From NCBI GenBank assembly GCA_022457155.1, contig JAJGOT010000288.1, forward strand, positions 780,001 through 844,000: DNA of 64,000 nt, given 5' to 3'. Positions 43,851-55,673 of the stretch are shown here, one piece after another; the stretch's first letter is position 1; every line of letters starts with the position of its first letter. This DNA comes from Cladopsammia gracilis (Eukaryota; Cnidaria; Anthozoa; Scleractinia; Dendrophylliidae). Below the pieces are notes generated by a model. The model worked only from the letters and a program-made list of their open reading frames with translations, was not told the DNA's origin and did no database searches. A program made the position numbers and the translations under genes.

Positions 43851-44231
43851 GCCATCTTAAGTATTATTAATCCAACTGTTCTATCTGAATCCAGCCTGTG
43901 TGCGAGTATTAGTCTTGAACTTATCATTTCTATTTTTAGAAACCCTTCATATAAAGTCAGTCAAAGGAGAGGAATGGATCTAAGAAAATTGGACTCACAG
44001 GATCAGGAGGAAACATTGTAAAAGTAAGAACAGTCACTAGTTAACTTCAAGTTTGCACTGATTGATAAAAACTAAAATCGAGAGGTTTAATTCAGAATTG
44101 CTGTTTCAGTTAACTAGCTCTATGAGCAGCAACACAAGTGCAAAGGTCACTAAAGGGAAATGATCACATTTGGAGTGGTTTAATACTGAGGGAGAGAAAA
44201 CTGTTCATGTGTGATTATGAATATTAATTAT

Positions 44232-44440
44232 TGTTCTTCCGAGCGGGTTCAAAATTCTAAATCACTCATCGGGTCATGCTTTTAAACTCATTTAATTTAT
44301 CAACATATTTATGGTTCACAGTTCTAGAAAACAAGATGGTGAGTCGAAAAACCCCGTGGTCTCCTTAGCTAATCTTGCACATGCCCGTGACGTAACGAGG
44401 CCACAGGACACCTAACTCTAGTCCCTAGTCCTTCTAAACA
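44232..44440 (-). repeat. 3' LTR of BEL/Pao 2
   Basis: TG...CA-bounded 209 bp, about 92 percent identical to 50563-50770 by hand alignment. Most differences are transitions. Confidence 0.9.
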
Positions 44441-44456
44441 TTCTCCCCTTCTTGAT
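44441..44456 (-). other. Polypurine tract of BEL/Pao 2
   Basis: On the minus strand AAGAAGGGGAGAA sits directly before the 3' LTR, where the plus-strand primer is made in LTR retrotransposons. Confidence 0.65.
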
Positions 44457-44567
44457 TTGACAATATCAATAAAATACAACAAAGCTTGTTACAGAAAAGT
44501 TTGATCGAATAAAGTTCCTTGAAAAACAGTTTCTTTGTCTCTTATTAATGACAAGGGTTCATATGTC

Positions 44568-46295
44568 CTAATCACAATGTTCCAGAGGACAAATCTTCAC
44601 CACCGGCCTTCTCATGATACTCTTCCCAACTTGAACATCCACTACTCGAATCTTTCCATCTTCTCCAGGATGAACTTGCGTGATGCGCCCCAATGGCCAT
44701 CGTCCCCTTTGTGTGTCCGGTGACATCACATTAACTACATTTCCTTCTTGATGGTTCTTCCGTTCGCGAAACCACTTCTTCCTAGTGTTCAAGCTTGGCA
44801 ACCACTCTTTTAACCACCGGTACCAGAAATGGCAAATGAGTTCTTGGACTCTCCTCCAATGTCTGCAAGGATTGAAAGCTGTACTATTCACTGCATCTGG
44901 CACGAATCAACCTCCCAACTGCCCCTGCAGAAAGTGGTTGGGAGTGAGAGGAACTGGATCCTGTTGGGTTCACTGATTGGTAGGTCAGTGGGCGGCAGTT
45001 TATCAGTCCTTCAGCTCCAACAACTGCACTAAGAAGTTCTTCTTCCATGATATCAGCACAGCCTAGGATGGCATAGATGGCTTTCTTTGCAGCCTTTATC
45101 ATCACTTTGTGAACACCACTGAAGTGTGGGGCAAGAGGCAGATTGAAGTGCCACTTGACTCCATAACTTGCTGTACTATCTTCTCTCTGTCTAAGGCTGC
45201 TAATTCTTTCAGTTCGTTGTTTGCTCCGACGAAATTTGTCCCATTGTCTGAAAGGAAGCCATGTCGTGAGGCCATTCGAAAGAATGCATTCAGGAAAGAG
45301 TTGGTATCAAGACTATACGCTACTTCCAGGTGTACCGCTCTAGTGGCTAGTAGCTAGGGTGTCCAGGTGTCCTGTGGACGCCCACTTTTTGAAGAAATTC
45401 ATGAAAATTGCACCTAATCCTTTAAAAATTTATGATGGAAAAATATCTTCAGGACGCCCACTTTTCAATTTCTGGCTAAAAGCCTGGTGGCTAGACAAGT
45501 GAATAAGCACAGGTATCTCTTCTGACAAGTCTTCCCTCTTCCTTGCTTGGTATAGAACGGTCCACCAAAGTCGATAGGTCTGGCTGAAGGCACACAAGGA
45601 CTTCCGAGTCCGAAGCTCTGATAATGGGGCCATAATTTGTTTTGCAGGAGTGACCTTCCTCCGTCTGTACAGCATACACTCTTTCTCCCACTCTCTGATG
45701 GCTTCTCTGGCTGAGACTATCCAGTATCTGCTTGACAGCTGAGCAAGGACTTGGTTGGTTCCTCCATGCTGATTCTTTTCAGACTGTCCTTAATGATCAG
45801 CTTGGTTATCCGGTGACTTCGGGGAAGAATTATGGGATAGCTGGTTTCCCATGGTAGGCAGTCTGCAGAGCTCAGTCTCCCATCACACCTGAGCATTCCT
45901 TCTTCATCCAGTATTGGCTTCAGAGGCAACAACTTTGATCTTCCAGGTAGTTCTTTTCCTGACTTCAGGGCACGGATTTCCTCCCGAAATTCTTCTTGTT
46001 GAGCAAGTCTAATAAAGTGCATTTCTGAAGTGACAATTTCTTCTGGACTTAGAGTTCCTTTCTTGCGAAGAGTCGATGGCAAACGGCAGTTTTCCAGGAA
46101 ACGGTTCACTGTTGCAGAGACTCTTGTGGGCCTAGTACAGCTGGAATATCTGGTCGGTTCCAAGCGATCCTCTTTGGTCGTGGAGACAAATGAGCGCTCC
46201 TGTATATCTTCTCTTTCTCGGTACTGTTTTCGAACGTCCATGTCTGGTACAACTTTGGTTTCAATCTTCTTTTCAGGCCATTCTGCTTCTTGCAC
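44568..46295 (-). pseudogene. BEL/Pao 2 integrase and DUF5641
   Basis: 46295-45717 has LRKKGTLSPEEIVTSE, RCDGRLSSADCLPW and LPRSHRITKLIIKDS, the integrase zinc-binding lead-in. Around 45340-45110 the core reads [15 protein letters not shown] and [17 protein letters not shown] (first and second Asp). The third catalytic position reads GVHK where Glu is expected. 45105-44884 has INCRPLTY. 44903-44568 is DUF5641 with FWYRWLKEWLP, GRWPLGRI and a final RPVVKICPLE. Frameshifts and a 136-bp insertion at 45351-45486 break it. Confidence 0.8.
45351..45486. mobile_element. Small insertion with 8-bp direct repeats
   Basis: GTGGCTAG occurs on both sides (45343-45350 and 45487-45494). The 136-bp insert has inverted GGACGCCCACTTTT-related direct motifs and no coding. 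An 8-bp duplication would fit hAT-like insertion, but the termini are poorly matched. Confidence 0.45.
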
Positions 46296-46379
46296 TACGA
46301 ATGCTGGACCTTTCCACCACTTTTATTCCTCAATGAGAGCAGAGATACTAAGTCCTCTCGTCAGTAGGTCAGCCGGATT

Positions 46380-48328
46380 CTATTTGGTCAGTACATGCCT
46401 CCACTGTTTTGGGTCGGTCAAGGACTGAATTTCACCTACACGATTTGCTACAAAAGGTATGAATTTTCTACTATGGCCACGGATCCAGTACAGCACATCC
46501 ATACTATCGGACCAGAATAACCACTCATGCTTGGAAATGTTCAGAACCTTACCGATAGTTTCAGCAAGTCGGAGTCCAACCACTACAGCCATTAGTTCTA
46601 GACGAGGAATACTGACAGCTTGAAGGGGTGCAACCCTTGATTTCGAAGCTACAAGACGACAAGTGACAGTTCCGTCTTCGTACAGATGTCTTGTATGTGT
46701 AGCCGCACCGTACGCCTCCTGAGATGCATCAATGAAGGTCTGTAAGGTAATACTTCTGACTCCAGTTCTGGTTTGCAGACATCTAGGTATACGAAGAGGA
46801 GGGAGGTCAGAAAGTTCCTCAAACCACTGCTGAGCTTTCCCTGACAAGCTCTCATCTACCGAGTCATCCCAGTCAACTCTGCTTTCCCACATCTCTTGAA
46901 GAATGATCTTGGCCCACGGGGGTCAAACAAGGTAGCAATCTTCCTTAGGAAAGCATGCTTGGTACCCCTGTGATCCCCGCTAGGCTGATGCACTTGGTAC
47001 TTGAACTCGTCTTCATTAGGAGACCACAACACTCCCAGAGTCTTCACAACAGGCAGTTCACCCCTATCAAGATCAACCTCCGCAACACAATCAGCAGATG
47101 AGATACACTCTGACACCTCAGGAACATTAGACAGCCACTTCCTCGCATGCATTCCCGCTGAAGCCCACAACTGCAACAGCTGCTTGTACAATTCAATCCC
47201 AGTCTCAGTCTTCATATCCGGAACTGAGTCCATGCTATCGTCCATGTAGGTACTCTTCAAAACCATTTCAGCTCCAAGGGGAAATTCTGATTGGTGTTTC
47301 TGAGCATGCTGCTGGGCGACAAACTGTGCCAGAAATGGTGACGAATGTACTCCGAACACGATACGGTCAAACTCAAATACATCAGGATCCTCTTGAGTGT
47401 TCAAGTTTCGCCACAGGAAACGGTGATAAGGTCAGTTGTCTGGTTTTAACTTGATCTGTAGATACATTTCCATAATATCACACATTAAGGCCACGGGGTC
47501 ACGTTGAAACCGCAGCAATACAGCAAACAGGTCATTTGGAGCTTGGGACCTTGCAGCAAAACATTATTGAGAGACACTTCCTCATACTTGGCAGAAGCAT
47601 CAAATACAATTCAGGTCTTTGTCTTGGACTTGTCTGAACTCAGAACTGGAAAGTGGGACAGGTACCAGACTTGTCCAGGCTTCTCTTCTTCTGGTGACAC
47701 CTTACAGATGTACCCTTTTGCTTGATACGTCTGAAGCACTTCACTGTAAGCCTTGCCAAGTTTGCGAGGAATTTCTGAAGTCGTTTCTCTGTGTTCTGCA
47801 GGCGGCGCAAGGCCATGTTGAAGTTATCTGGCAACTCATGGTCTTTGGTCTTCCATGGCAAAACCAACACTGTAGCGGCCATCTTCAAAGGTCAGGGTCT
47901 CAGCAACTCTATCTCCGGCAAGCTTCTCCTCTGGTTTGACAGTCTGGATTTCTTTGGGATCTTCAATTTCCCAGAATCGACAAACAAGATTGTTCAGTTC
48001 ACTGCGAGTCATTTACCAGGAATGTGAAATTGGTTTGAATTCTGTCTGCCTGTAACTCGAGGTTGCCAATGCAGGTCCATCCCAGTGGTGTCAATCTAGC
48101 AATGGGCTCTCCGGGTCGTCCTCTAACATCTTCCAAGGAGTACAGCAAGTCAGACTGATCTACTCCAATAAGCAGGTCTACGATGGGCCTGGGCCCCACT
48201 TGTGGGAACTTTATACCCTTCAAGTGCTTCCACTTGGATTTGTACAAGTTCCAGTCCACAACTTGCATGTTGCCGGTGGCTCGTTCAGTTGTGTAAGCAG
48301 AAGCTGGTTTGTGCACCTTGTCATCCAA
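46380..48328 (-). pseudogene. BEL/Pao 2 reverse transcriptase and RNase H
   Basis: 48328-47999 is the DUF1758 end (VDLLIGVDQSDLLYSLEDV and RLTPLGWTCIG). Between 47950 and 47410 the RT fingers and palm are broken into several frames (HFPVLSSDKS, IVFDASAKYEE). 47404-46856 resumes with FGVHSSPFLAQFVAQQHA and KSTYMDDSMDSVPD, the catalytic YMDD. 46892-46380 is the RNase H part with FIDASQEAYGAATH, VASKSRVAPLQAVSIPR and WLFWSDSMDVLYWIRG. Confidence 0.8.
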
Positions 48329-48360
48329 ACTGTTGATCGTAAACTCTACTACTGAGGAGT

Positions 48361-49284
48361 CTAGTTTCTCCTGGTTTCATTAAGCACCTTCACAGTCAGC
48401 TCACGTGGTTTCCCCTCCAGTCCAAGTTCTGCAGCAACATCACTATTTAGATAGGATCTACTGCTACCTTCATCCAGGAGGGCATTCACTTTCACTTGTT
48501 TAGTTCCATTGGTCAGGTACACAGGAACGGTCCGCAGAGCCATGAATTCAGAAGGAACAGTGAGTTTCATTGCAGTGGTCGTCACGTGGGTCCTCTCACT
48601 AAGCTCCCCTTCTACAACAGTTCCACCTGAAGGTGCGCCGGACAGTTCTGGTCTAGTTGCCAAAGCACTGTGACGGTTCCCTGTCTGCAGGTCCGTCTTC
48701 ATGAAGCATTCGATGGTGAGCTGACTGGCATCCATCTGGTCCACACACTCTACTCTTAAAACACATTTCACCTCTATGTCCATCAGCTAGACAACAAAAG
48801 CACAGTTTGTGTTCTGTGGCTACTTCCCATCGCTTTGGCACTGTCATCCTCTTAAAGCTCTCACAAGCCCAAACCCCATGTTGCTCATTGCACACCTTGC
48901 ACGCCCGATTTGACTTCTCTTACTTATTGAGAGTTCCTGAGTTTGAAAGGCTCTTCCTTGATGGACATTCTTCTCTTTCCTAGGGAGGTCTTTAAGAACA
49001 CCAGTTATAGTCTGAGAGGCTGTGATCAAAAACTCAGACTCTTTGTTGACAAACTCTGTAAGTGTTCCCACATTCTCAGTGCGATGGTTGTCGTTAACCC
49101 ACTGCTTGTACTTAGTGAGAAGGCCTTTGTTAAACTTCCGCTGAAGAGTGATGTAAAGTGATCCACTTCCTAGCTCGGCTTCCTGGTTAGCATCCGTCAA
49201 GTTAACAACAATTCCATCAAGGAGTTCAGCAAACTTCTCCAGGTCTCTTTCATTTTCTTCTTTCACTGGTTTGAAAGCGTACAA
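48361..49284 (-). pseudogene. BEL/Pao 2 gag end, zinc knuckles and aspartic protease
   Basis: 49284-48900 continues gag (ITLQRKFNKGLLTKYKQWV). 48895-48653 has Cys-His knuckles (CNEQHGVWACESFKRM and [14 protein letters not shown]). 48783-48361 contains [20 protein letters not shown], the BEL-type protease active site in which DEG replaces DSG/DTG. Frameshifts occur at the joins. Confidence 0.8.
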
Positions 49285-49329
49285 CTCCTCAAGTCGAAGC
49301 GTTGAAGCCCTTCGTTGTCCTCCATACTT

Positions 49330-50524
49330 TCACTCCAGTAGAGTCTTGGCTGCTTCGTTCGCTGCTGCTGAATGTCCCAGGTTCTCAATGACTTTTAGGG
49401 GCTCACCCTGAAGGCACTCTTGCAACCGTAAAAGCTTGTATTCTGACGTAGCTCCAGCACGATCCACACAAGAATAAAATGCTGCCTTCCAAGATTCATA
49501 ATTCTTCTTCTGACCAAAGAACTTGGGGATGCTTACTCTTTTGAGTAGGGCAGAAGAGTCAACACTAATCTGGTCTGAAGAGGACAATGAAAATGGCTGG
49601 TTGCTCCCAGTGGACAAAGACTGGCCTTGGCCCCCGCTGAAGGGTACATATAATTGTTGCGTCGATGAGGGCACAGGTACTGCAGTAAACGGTAAAGCAT
49701 GTGGCTGATTCATTAAATTTCCGACTGAAGCCACAGGTGCCACTGAAGTCGGTTGCTGCAACTGAAGGTGCTGTTCTACCATGGCGGGCATAGGCGGCAC
49801 TGAACTCAGAGGATAAAGCGGAGTAAATGGAGTAGACGAATAAACTACTCCACCGAACGAAGGCAGAGACAGTCTCGTCAAAGTTCCAATAGCGGTCGAA
49901 ACACTCTGAACATATGGAGACGAAGATACAACAGGCTGCTTTTGGTCACCAGAATTTTGTTCCCTTAATGACTCTCTGGACAACGGGTTCTCTTTAAATT
50001 CTTCTGATTTCTTTTTCGACTCTCGTTCTCGGTCGCATGATTCACTGTGGGTAGTTTTTTGCACTCCTTGGTCTGGTTCTGTTTGCAGTTTCTCGCTACG
50101 AAGCTTCTGTCCAAGTTGTCTCTCACATTCAGCATACGTTCGCTCGATTTCTTGTTCGATTCGGCCGAGCTCCTTTTCTCGCTTAGATACTTCTTTCTTT
50201 AACCGCTCCGTTTGGTCTTTGACTGGTGAACTGCTCGCGCTGCCCAAATATCCTCCGTGAAATATCTTCCGTGAAATCCTCCTCAACTGCTTCCAGTTCG
50301 TTCGAGACAGCACTGAGGTTTCCGAAATCCTTCACAGTCTTGTAGTATGTTTCCAACTTTTCACAGGCTCGAAGCATATTCTGATATGCGTCCGTAAAAA
50401 CACTCAAGCTCTCCATTACTTGCATTCTCGATGACAGTACTCCTTCCATCACCATCATGAGCTTGTTTTGGTTCCTCGTGTACGAGCACTTCAATCTCAT
50501 TTTCTCTTTCTTCAGACGTTCCAT
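49330..50524 (-). pseudogene. BEL/Pao 2 gag N-terminal region (DUF1759)
   Basis: 50524-50183 is a helical start (LSSRMQVMESLSVFTDAY). After a frameshift, 50313-49330 (327 codons) has a Lys/Glu coiled-coil-like part, a Pro/Ser/Gln-rich spacer, then SIPKFFGQKKNYESWKAAFY and LRLQECLQGEPLKVIENLG, the DUF1759 core. A stop follows. Confidence 0.8.
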
Positions 50525-50545
50525 GTTGATAAATCTCTCCAGAAC

Positions 50546-50562
50546 CTCACTCTGCTACCAGA
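50546..50562 (-). other. Primer-binding site of BEL/Pao 2
   Basis: Directly inside the 5' LTR, two bases in, the minus strand reads TGGTAGCAGAGTGAGG. The TGG start is complementary to a tRNA CCA end. Which tRNA it matches was not determined. Confidence 0.6.
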
Positions 50563-50770
50563 TGTTCTTCCGAACGGGTTCAAAATTCTAAATCACTTGT
50601 CGGTCATGCTTTTAAACTCATTTAATTTATCAACATATTCATGGTTCACAGTTCTAGAAAACAAGATGGTGAGTCGAAAAACCTTGTTGTCTCCTAAGCT
50701 AATCTTGCGCATGCCTGTGACGTAACAAGGCCTTGAGACACCTAACTCTAGTCCCTTGTCCTTCTAAACA
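50563..50770 (-). repeat. 5' LTR of BEL/Pao 2
   Basis: 208-bp partner of 44232-44440, with TG and CA ends and an ATTAT flank. Confidence 0.9.
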
Positions 50771-51254
50771 ATTATTAATATTCATAATTAATAGTGATTA
50801 TTAATAGTGATTTTTAATACAACTGATTATTAATTCAACTGTTGTATTTGAATCCAGCCTGTGTGTGAGTATTAGTCTTGAACCTATCTTTTCTATTTTT
50901 AGAAACCATTCATATAAAGTCAGTCAATGGAGAGGAATGGATCTAAGAAAATTGGACCTACAGGATCAGGAGGAAACATTGAAAAAGTAAGAACAGTCAC
51001 TAGTTAACTTCAAGTTTGCACTGATTGATAAATACTAAAATCCAGAGGAAAAGAAGTTTGATTCAGAATTGCTGTTTCAGTTTATAACAAGCTCTATGAG
51101 CAGCAATGCAAGTGCAAAGGTCACTAAAGGGAAATGATCACATTTGGAGTGGTTTAATACTGAGGGAGAGAAAACTGTACATTTGTGATTATGAATATTA
51201 ATTATTAATATTCATAATTAATAGTGATTATTAATAGTGATTAGTAATACAACT

Positions 51255-51661
51255 GAAGGGCTCCCTGCAAGAACGTCCTAAGTGCATTTTTGGTAACTTT
51301 CACTAAAATTGTTTTAGGCCTTTAGGCCTTTAAAAGCACAGTTTTGTCAAATGAATGATTTAATATTGTTAAGGTACTTAAAACAGCTCCAAAATGGGGA
51401 AGAAAATCCACATTTTTGAGAAAATGTTTTGGGCCCCTTTGAGACCCTATGGCCCCCAGCACACCCTATGTATCTTTTCAAAAATGAAAATTATTCTGTT
51501 CAAAGATAGAAGATTTGTTGACTTAGTTTAAATCCTTTCAGTCATATTTACATGATCCAGTCATAATTTTGGCAAGTGAGTCCCATTTGAGGCCAAAAAT
51601 CCAAGATTTCAGTGAAAATGTTCCAAAAACGCACTTAGAATGTTATTGCAGGGAACCCTTC
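51255..51661. mobile_element. MITE with GAAGGG(C/T)TCCCTGCAA termini
   Basis: GAAGGGCTCCCTGCAAGAAC on the left and the inverse (TTGCAGGGAACCCTTC) on the right, arms of about 39 bp with CTAAGTGC. Target duplication unclear. It sits inside the tandem-unit array. Confidence 0.65.
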
Positions 51662-51670
51662 AATTTACAA

Positions 51671-51862
51671 CGCCAAACTACAGATAAATACAACCATTTA
51701 GGATACCACAGAATATACAACAGATTCCTAGCCATCTGATCGGCTGTCATTTTGACAACTTGGAATAAAGTAGAGAAGACTTTAGTATAAAAGAGTAGAG
51801 TAGATCAGAGCAGTGGAGTAGACAACCATAGCATAGAGAAGATTATTTAAACAAGGTCAAAG
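51671..51862 (+). repeat. Direct repeat, copy 1 (partner 54512-54706)
   Basis: Shares ATACAACAGATTCCTAGCCA and GTAGAGTAGATCAGAGCAGT with 54512-54706. The two copies flank about 2.65 kb containing the satellite and the paired-domain relic. No TG/CA ends, so these are not typical LTRs. Confidence 0.75.
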
Positions 51863-52039
51863 ATAAAAAAAAAAAAAAGATAATGAATACTAGTTTCTCT
51901 GCACTGGTAGATTATTTGTTAACAAAACTGGACCATTATTTTAAGGTTTCCATTGAAACAAATATGTTTTTTTTTTTGCTTTTCAAAGTGATACTAAAAA
52001 TACAGGCGACTTTCCCTTTAACTTCAAACATGCTTGATA

Positions 52040-52600
52040 ATTTTTACGGTATACGGTGCATGTTACATGTTACACGCTACCACATACACAGTACAGAGAC
52101 ACGGTACGAAATACACGATGCATGCTTACATGGGTATATGATAGTTCAGGGTGCTTGTCGACCCTGCCCTGCATAGACAAATGCATTATGCGTGATGCAT
52201 GCTCTGTGATGCATGATGCGTGATGCGTGATACCTGATGCGTTATGTGTTATGTGTTATACACGATACGTAAAGCGTAATGCTTGCTGCGTGATGCGTGA
52301 CCCTCGGGACACAGTACTTGCTACAAGGTATACGGTATACGACATGGTATACGGTAAACGTTACATGGTATATGGTACACACTACTGCATTCACAGCACA
52401 TGGTACACAGTAAATGCTATACAGCACACGATACATGGTTTGCGATACATGGTACATGCTTACATGGGTATGCGGTTGTCTTGGGGAAACCTCAATGATA
52501 CCTCAGGGTGCTTGTTGACCATGCCCTGCATAGACAAATGCGTGATGCCTGCTCTGTGATGCTTGATGCGTAATACGTAATACTGCCGCAAAATAATTTT
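52040..52600. repeat. Cryptic satellite of TGATGCGTGA and TACACGGTA words
   Basis: Degenerate short words (TGATGCGTGA, GTATACGGTA, CACGATACATGG) run for over 500 bp. A larger duplication of about 330-bp spacing is superimposed (both copies with CTGCCCTGCATAGACAAATG-like core near 52165 and 52520). Translations are compositional artefacts. Confidence 0.7.
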
Positions 52601-53380
52601 ATTGTGAGATTTCCGGCTTGCTCAAGTTTGTGTTGACAAATGGTTGCTTATCAACTTACAGGTATGTCGATCGAACTGCTTAGTATTATTCTGTGCAAGG
52701 CATAAAACAGCTTCTTCTGTGTTTAGTTAAAGCAATAGTGCCTTAGATAACCCATTCTGGGTTCAAGGCAGGCGAATTCTACACTGATTTATCTTCAGTG
52801 AACGTTTTGCTATGAACCGTATAGTTTGACATGCTAAAAGGTCATTATTTGTGTACTTTCCAAATGTTGTTAATTTCATTGCAAAGCGTTGTCACTTTTG
52901 CTGAGAGCAACTTGTCGTGAGTTGCCAGCAATTAAGATGTCATTTCATATCCTAACTAGATACTTTTAAATGTTTTTCATTCGCCTTGTGTCAAATTGTT
53001 AAAACGCACTTGAAATTTAAAAGTAAAGTAAAGTAACCTTTATTTATGCAGGGTAGCCCATTCAGCTCTAGACTGATATCCATTGGGGCCCTGCGTAATT
53101 AATATATCATTAAACAAATTACATTTATAAATTATTGTAAAAGATGAATATATACAAAAATAACTTATCCTAATTAAACTTCTAGAGACATGTTTTAACA
53201 AATCCAGTTTGATATACATGCATACATACACTTTATTGTGCCTTCCTGAGAAGAGCTTTCTAAATATAATGTAATAATCTTTTCAGTTCAGAAGCATTGG
53301 AACGGAAAAAAATGAAATTATATTGTTTACTGCCTATAGCACTTACAGTGAAACTACCTCAACCGGGGCCACCCGAGGAC
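52601..53380. other. Gene-free stretch
   Basis: No gene recognised. Confidence 0.45.
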
Positions 53381-53506
53381 TTTCAGCCAATCAGAGACTG
53401 ATCCTTAAACAAAGAATTGGGCATGCGGATCTCATGGGAAACTGTATGACCGTTTGTTCAATTTTCACCTGTTAATGTTCCCTTCCCGAAAACAGAAGTC
53501 AAAATT

Positions 53507-53880
53507 ATGTCTGTTCAGCTCAGAATCAATCAGGCTGGTGGACTTTTCGAAAACGGGAGAAATTTGCTTCACTTTATTCGCGAAAGGGTCTTGGATCTGC
53601 ATCACAATGGGGCATCACAGCGCCAGATTGCTCAAGAACTTGAACCAGCTGTCATTTTGTTCAAAATGTCTTACGCGACTATGATTTGACCAACTCGTGT
53701 TTTCAAGCTCCAAAAGGTCACAAAGGGCGCACCGTTCTCACACCAAATGCAGTTGAATGCATTTAAATTGAAAAACTTTGTAAACCAAAAATAAAAAAAG
53801 ATCCTTTCGTCGACAACGAAGTGTTTTACGGAAAAATTGGAACCCTCAACATTTGGTTTAGAGAAATTCATTCGGGAAAT
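53507..53880 (+). pseudogene. Paired-domain-like (PAX-type HTH) coding relic
   Basis: The frame from 53507 reads LRINQAGGLFENGRNLLHFI, RERVLDLHHNGASQRQIAQEL. This matches the PAI half of paired domains (NQxGGxFxNGR, then two helices). A frameshift near 53645 moves the similarity to RDYDLTNSCFQAPKGHKGRT and VLTPNAVECI before a stop. The setting inside an inverted-repeat element points to the DNA-binding end of a transposase rather than a developmental PAX gene. No DDE region is readable. Confidence 0.55.
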
Positions 53881-54170
53881 GAAATCGTCACGCAACATTG
53901 AGCGGCTTTCCAGCGATTGACCCTGCTATTTTTTCTCTTCGATTGCTATAAAACCATTTCTACTGAAATGGAAATAGAACGCTTTTTATTTTGTGACGAG
54001 ATGTTTACGAATTTCATACAGTAACGACATGTAATAACGTTACTGTCGTAACGACAGTAACTGAACACTTGTCTTGTTGACATAAAAACATCGCAGCCGC
54101 TTACCAAGATGATTTTTTTCTGATACACAAGCGCTTCCGATAACGGGAATAATTTCCTGTTGTAGAAGTA

Positions 54171-54328
54171 CAGTGGAAATCCGATTTTTCGAATACTCGA
54201 TTTTTCGAAACTCCCGATTATTCGAACCAAAACTCGTTTCCCTTGGATTTGATTTCAGTCAATAGCACCTTCGATTTTTTGAACCAATTTCCGTTCCCTT
54301 GGAGGTTTGAAAAATCGGGATTCCACTG
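54171..54328. mobile_element. pogo/Tigger-like MITE
   Basis: CAGTGGAAATCCGATTTTTC on the left, inverse AAAATCGGGATTCCACTG on the right, with TA on both sides (54169-54170, 54329-54330). The termini and TA duplication fit Tc1/mariner-pogo elements. Confidence 0.8.
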
Positions 54329-54511
54329 TAAAATCAATAGCTTTTGCAATTTAGCCGTAAAGAAAACATGCAAAGTTTTCGAAGACGGCCAGAAATTTAG
54401 GATCGAAATTAACCAATCAAAAAATGATACAGTTTCCCATGAGGTCCGCATGCCCAATTCTTTGTTTAAGGATCAGTCTCTGATTGGCTGAAATTCCTAT
54501 TTCCATTTATG

Positions 54512-54706
54512 ACACCAAACAACAGATAAATACAACCATAAGGTTACCGCAGAATATACAACAGATTCCTAGCCATCTGATCGGCTGTCATTTTCACAAA
54601 TTACTTGGAATAAAGTAGAGAAGACTTTAGTATAAAAGAGTAGAGTAGATCAGAGCAGTGGAGTAGACAACCGTAGCATAGAGAAGGTTATTTAAACAAG
54701 GTCAAA
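54512..54706 (+). repeat. Direct repeat, copy 2 (partner 51671-51862)
   Basis: See partner. Differs by a few substitutions and a short insertion (ACAAATTACTTGG against ACAACTTGG). Confidence 0.75.
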
Positions 54707-55673
54707 CATGTTTAACTACCTACAGAGACTTGTGCTGAAAGTGTTCACATGTTCATCACCTCATACCAAAGGGCAGGATTAAAGTACCGGTACTTTAAAG
54801 GGGCATTGTCATGCAGATTTTGCTGTGTTTTGGTCAAAATACACTAAATGTATGACAGAGTACCTTTGCTCAAACATAAAATTGCTTTAAGAGCACCAAT
54901 AAGATAATATCAAGTGATTTCTTCAAGAAAGAACAGACCATAATAAGTTTTTCTGCCATTTTTCCACAACTTTTAATCTTGAACCTGTCTTTTTCTATTT
55001 TTAGAAACCCTTCATATAAAGTCAGTCAATGGAGAGGAATGGATCAAAGAAAATTGGACTCACAGGATCAGGAGGAAACATTGTAAAAGTAAGAACAGTC
55101 ACTAGTTAACTTCAAGTTTGCACTGATTGATAAAAACTAAAATCCAGAGGAAAAGAAGTTTGATTCAGAATTGCTCTTTCAGTTTATAACAAGCTCTATG
55201 AGCAGCAATGCAAGTGCAAAGGTCACCAAATGGAAATGATTACATTTGGAGTGGTTTAATACTGAGGGAGAGAAAACTACATGTGTGAGTCAATCAATCA
55301 AAGGAGGAAGGAGAGGAATGGATCAAAGAAAAGCTGGAATCACAGGATCCTATAGGTAAGAACTTTGATATTGTGCAGTAACTAGTTAACTTCAAGTTAA
55401 CAAAATGCTTGCTGACAAAATTTGTAAAGTTTTGGGGATACCATTACCAGATTTACATGTATTGATTGTTTGCATTGATTGATTAATACATGTACATGTA
55501 AAAAACAGACTGAACAATCTACCAACCATCTAATTATTGTTAATTTCATTTAAACTTTACAAATCTAGGGGGGAAAAGGATAAATTCATAATTGCTGTTT
55601 CAGTTAATAAACTGTATATGTATAAATATGAGCGAATGCAACTGAAATGATTGCATTATTTTGGAGTGGTTGC

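Larger units (their letters stand above)
44232..50770 (-). mobile_element. BEL/Pao LTR retrotransposon 2, both LTRs present
   Basis: 6.5-kb element on the minus strand with 208-209-bp LTRs (TGTTCTTCCGA to CTTCTAAACA) and ATTAT target duplications (44227-44231 and 50771-50775). It has a TGG-starting primer-binding site and a purine tract next to the LTRs. Domain order is gag, zinc knuckles, DEGS protease, reverse transcriptase, RNase H, integrase, DUF5641. By eye the LTRs differ at about 16 of 208 positions plus one indel. Frames are broken, so it is old and inactive. Confidence 0.9.
53381..54493. mobile_element. Inverted-repeat element with paired-domain-like fragment
   Basis: The first 67 bp (TTTCAGCCAATCAGAGACTG onward) recur inverted at the end (54427-54493) with about one mismatch. 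The interior has a paired-domain-like coding relic and a small pogo-type MITE. Target duplication not identified. Confidence 0.6.

Noticed and set aside
52227..52559. 110-codon frame with Tyr/Met/Arg bias
   Set aside because: Produced by the satellite words on one strand; the opposite strand gives a similar artefact.
53507..53689. Host PAX developmental gene
   Set aside because: Only half a paired domain, frameshifted, and enclosed in an inverted-repeat element.
51671..54706. LTR retrotransposon with 190-bp LTRs
   Set aside because: The direct repeats lack TG/CA ends, and no primer site, purine tract or pol sequence lies between.
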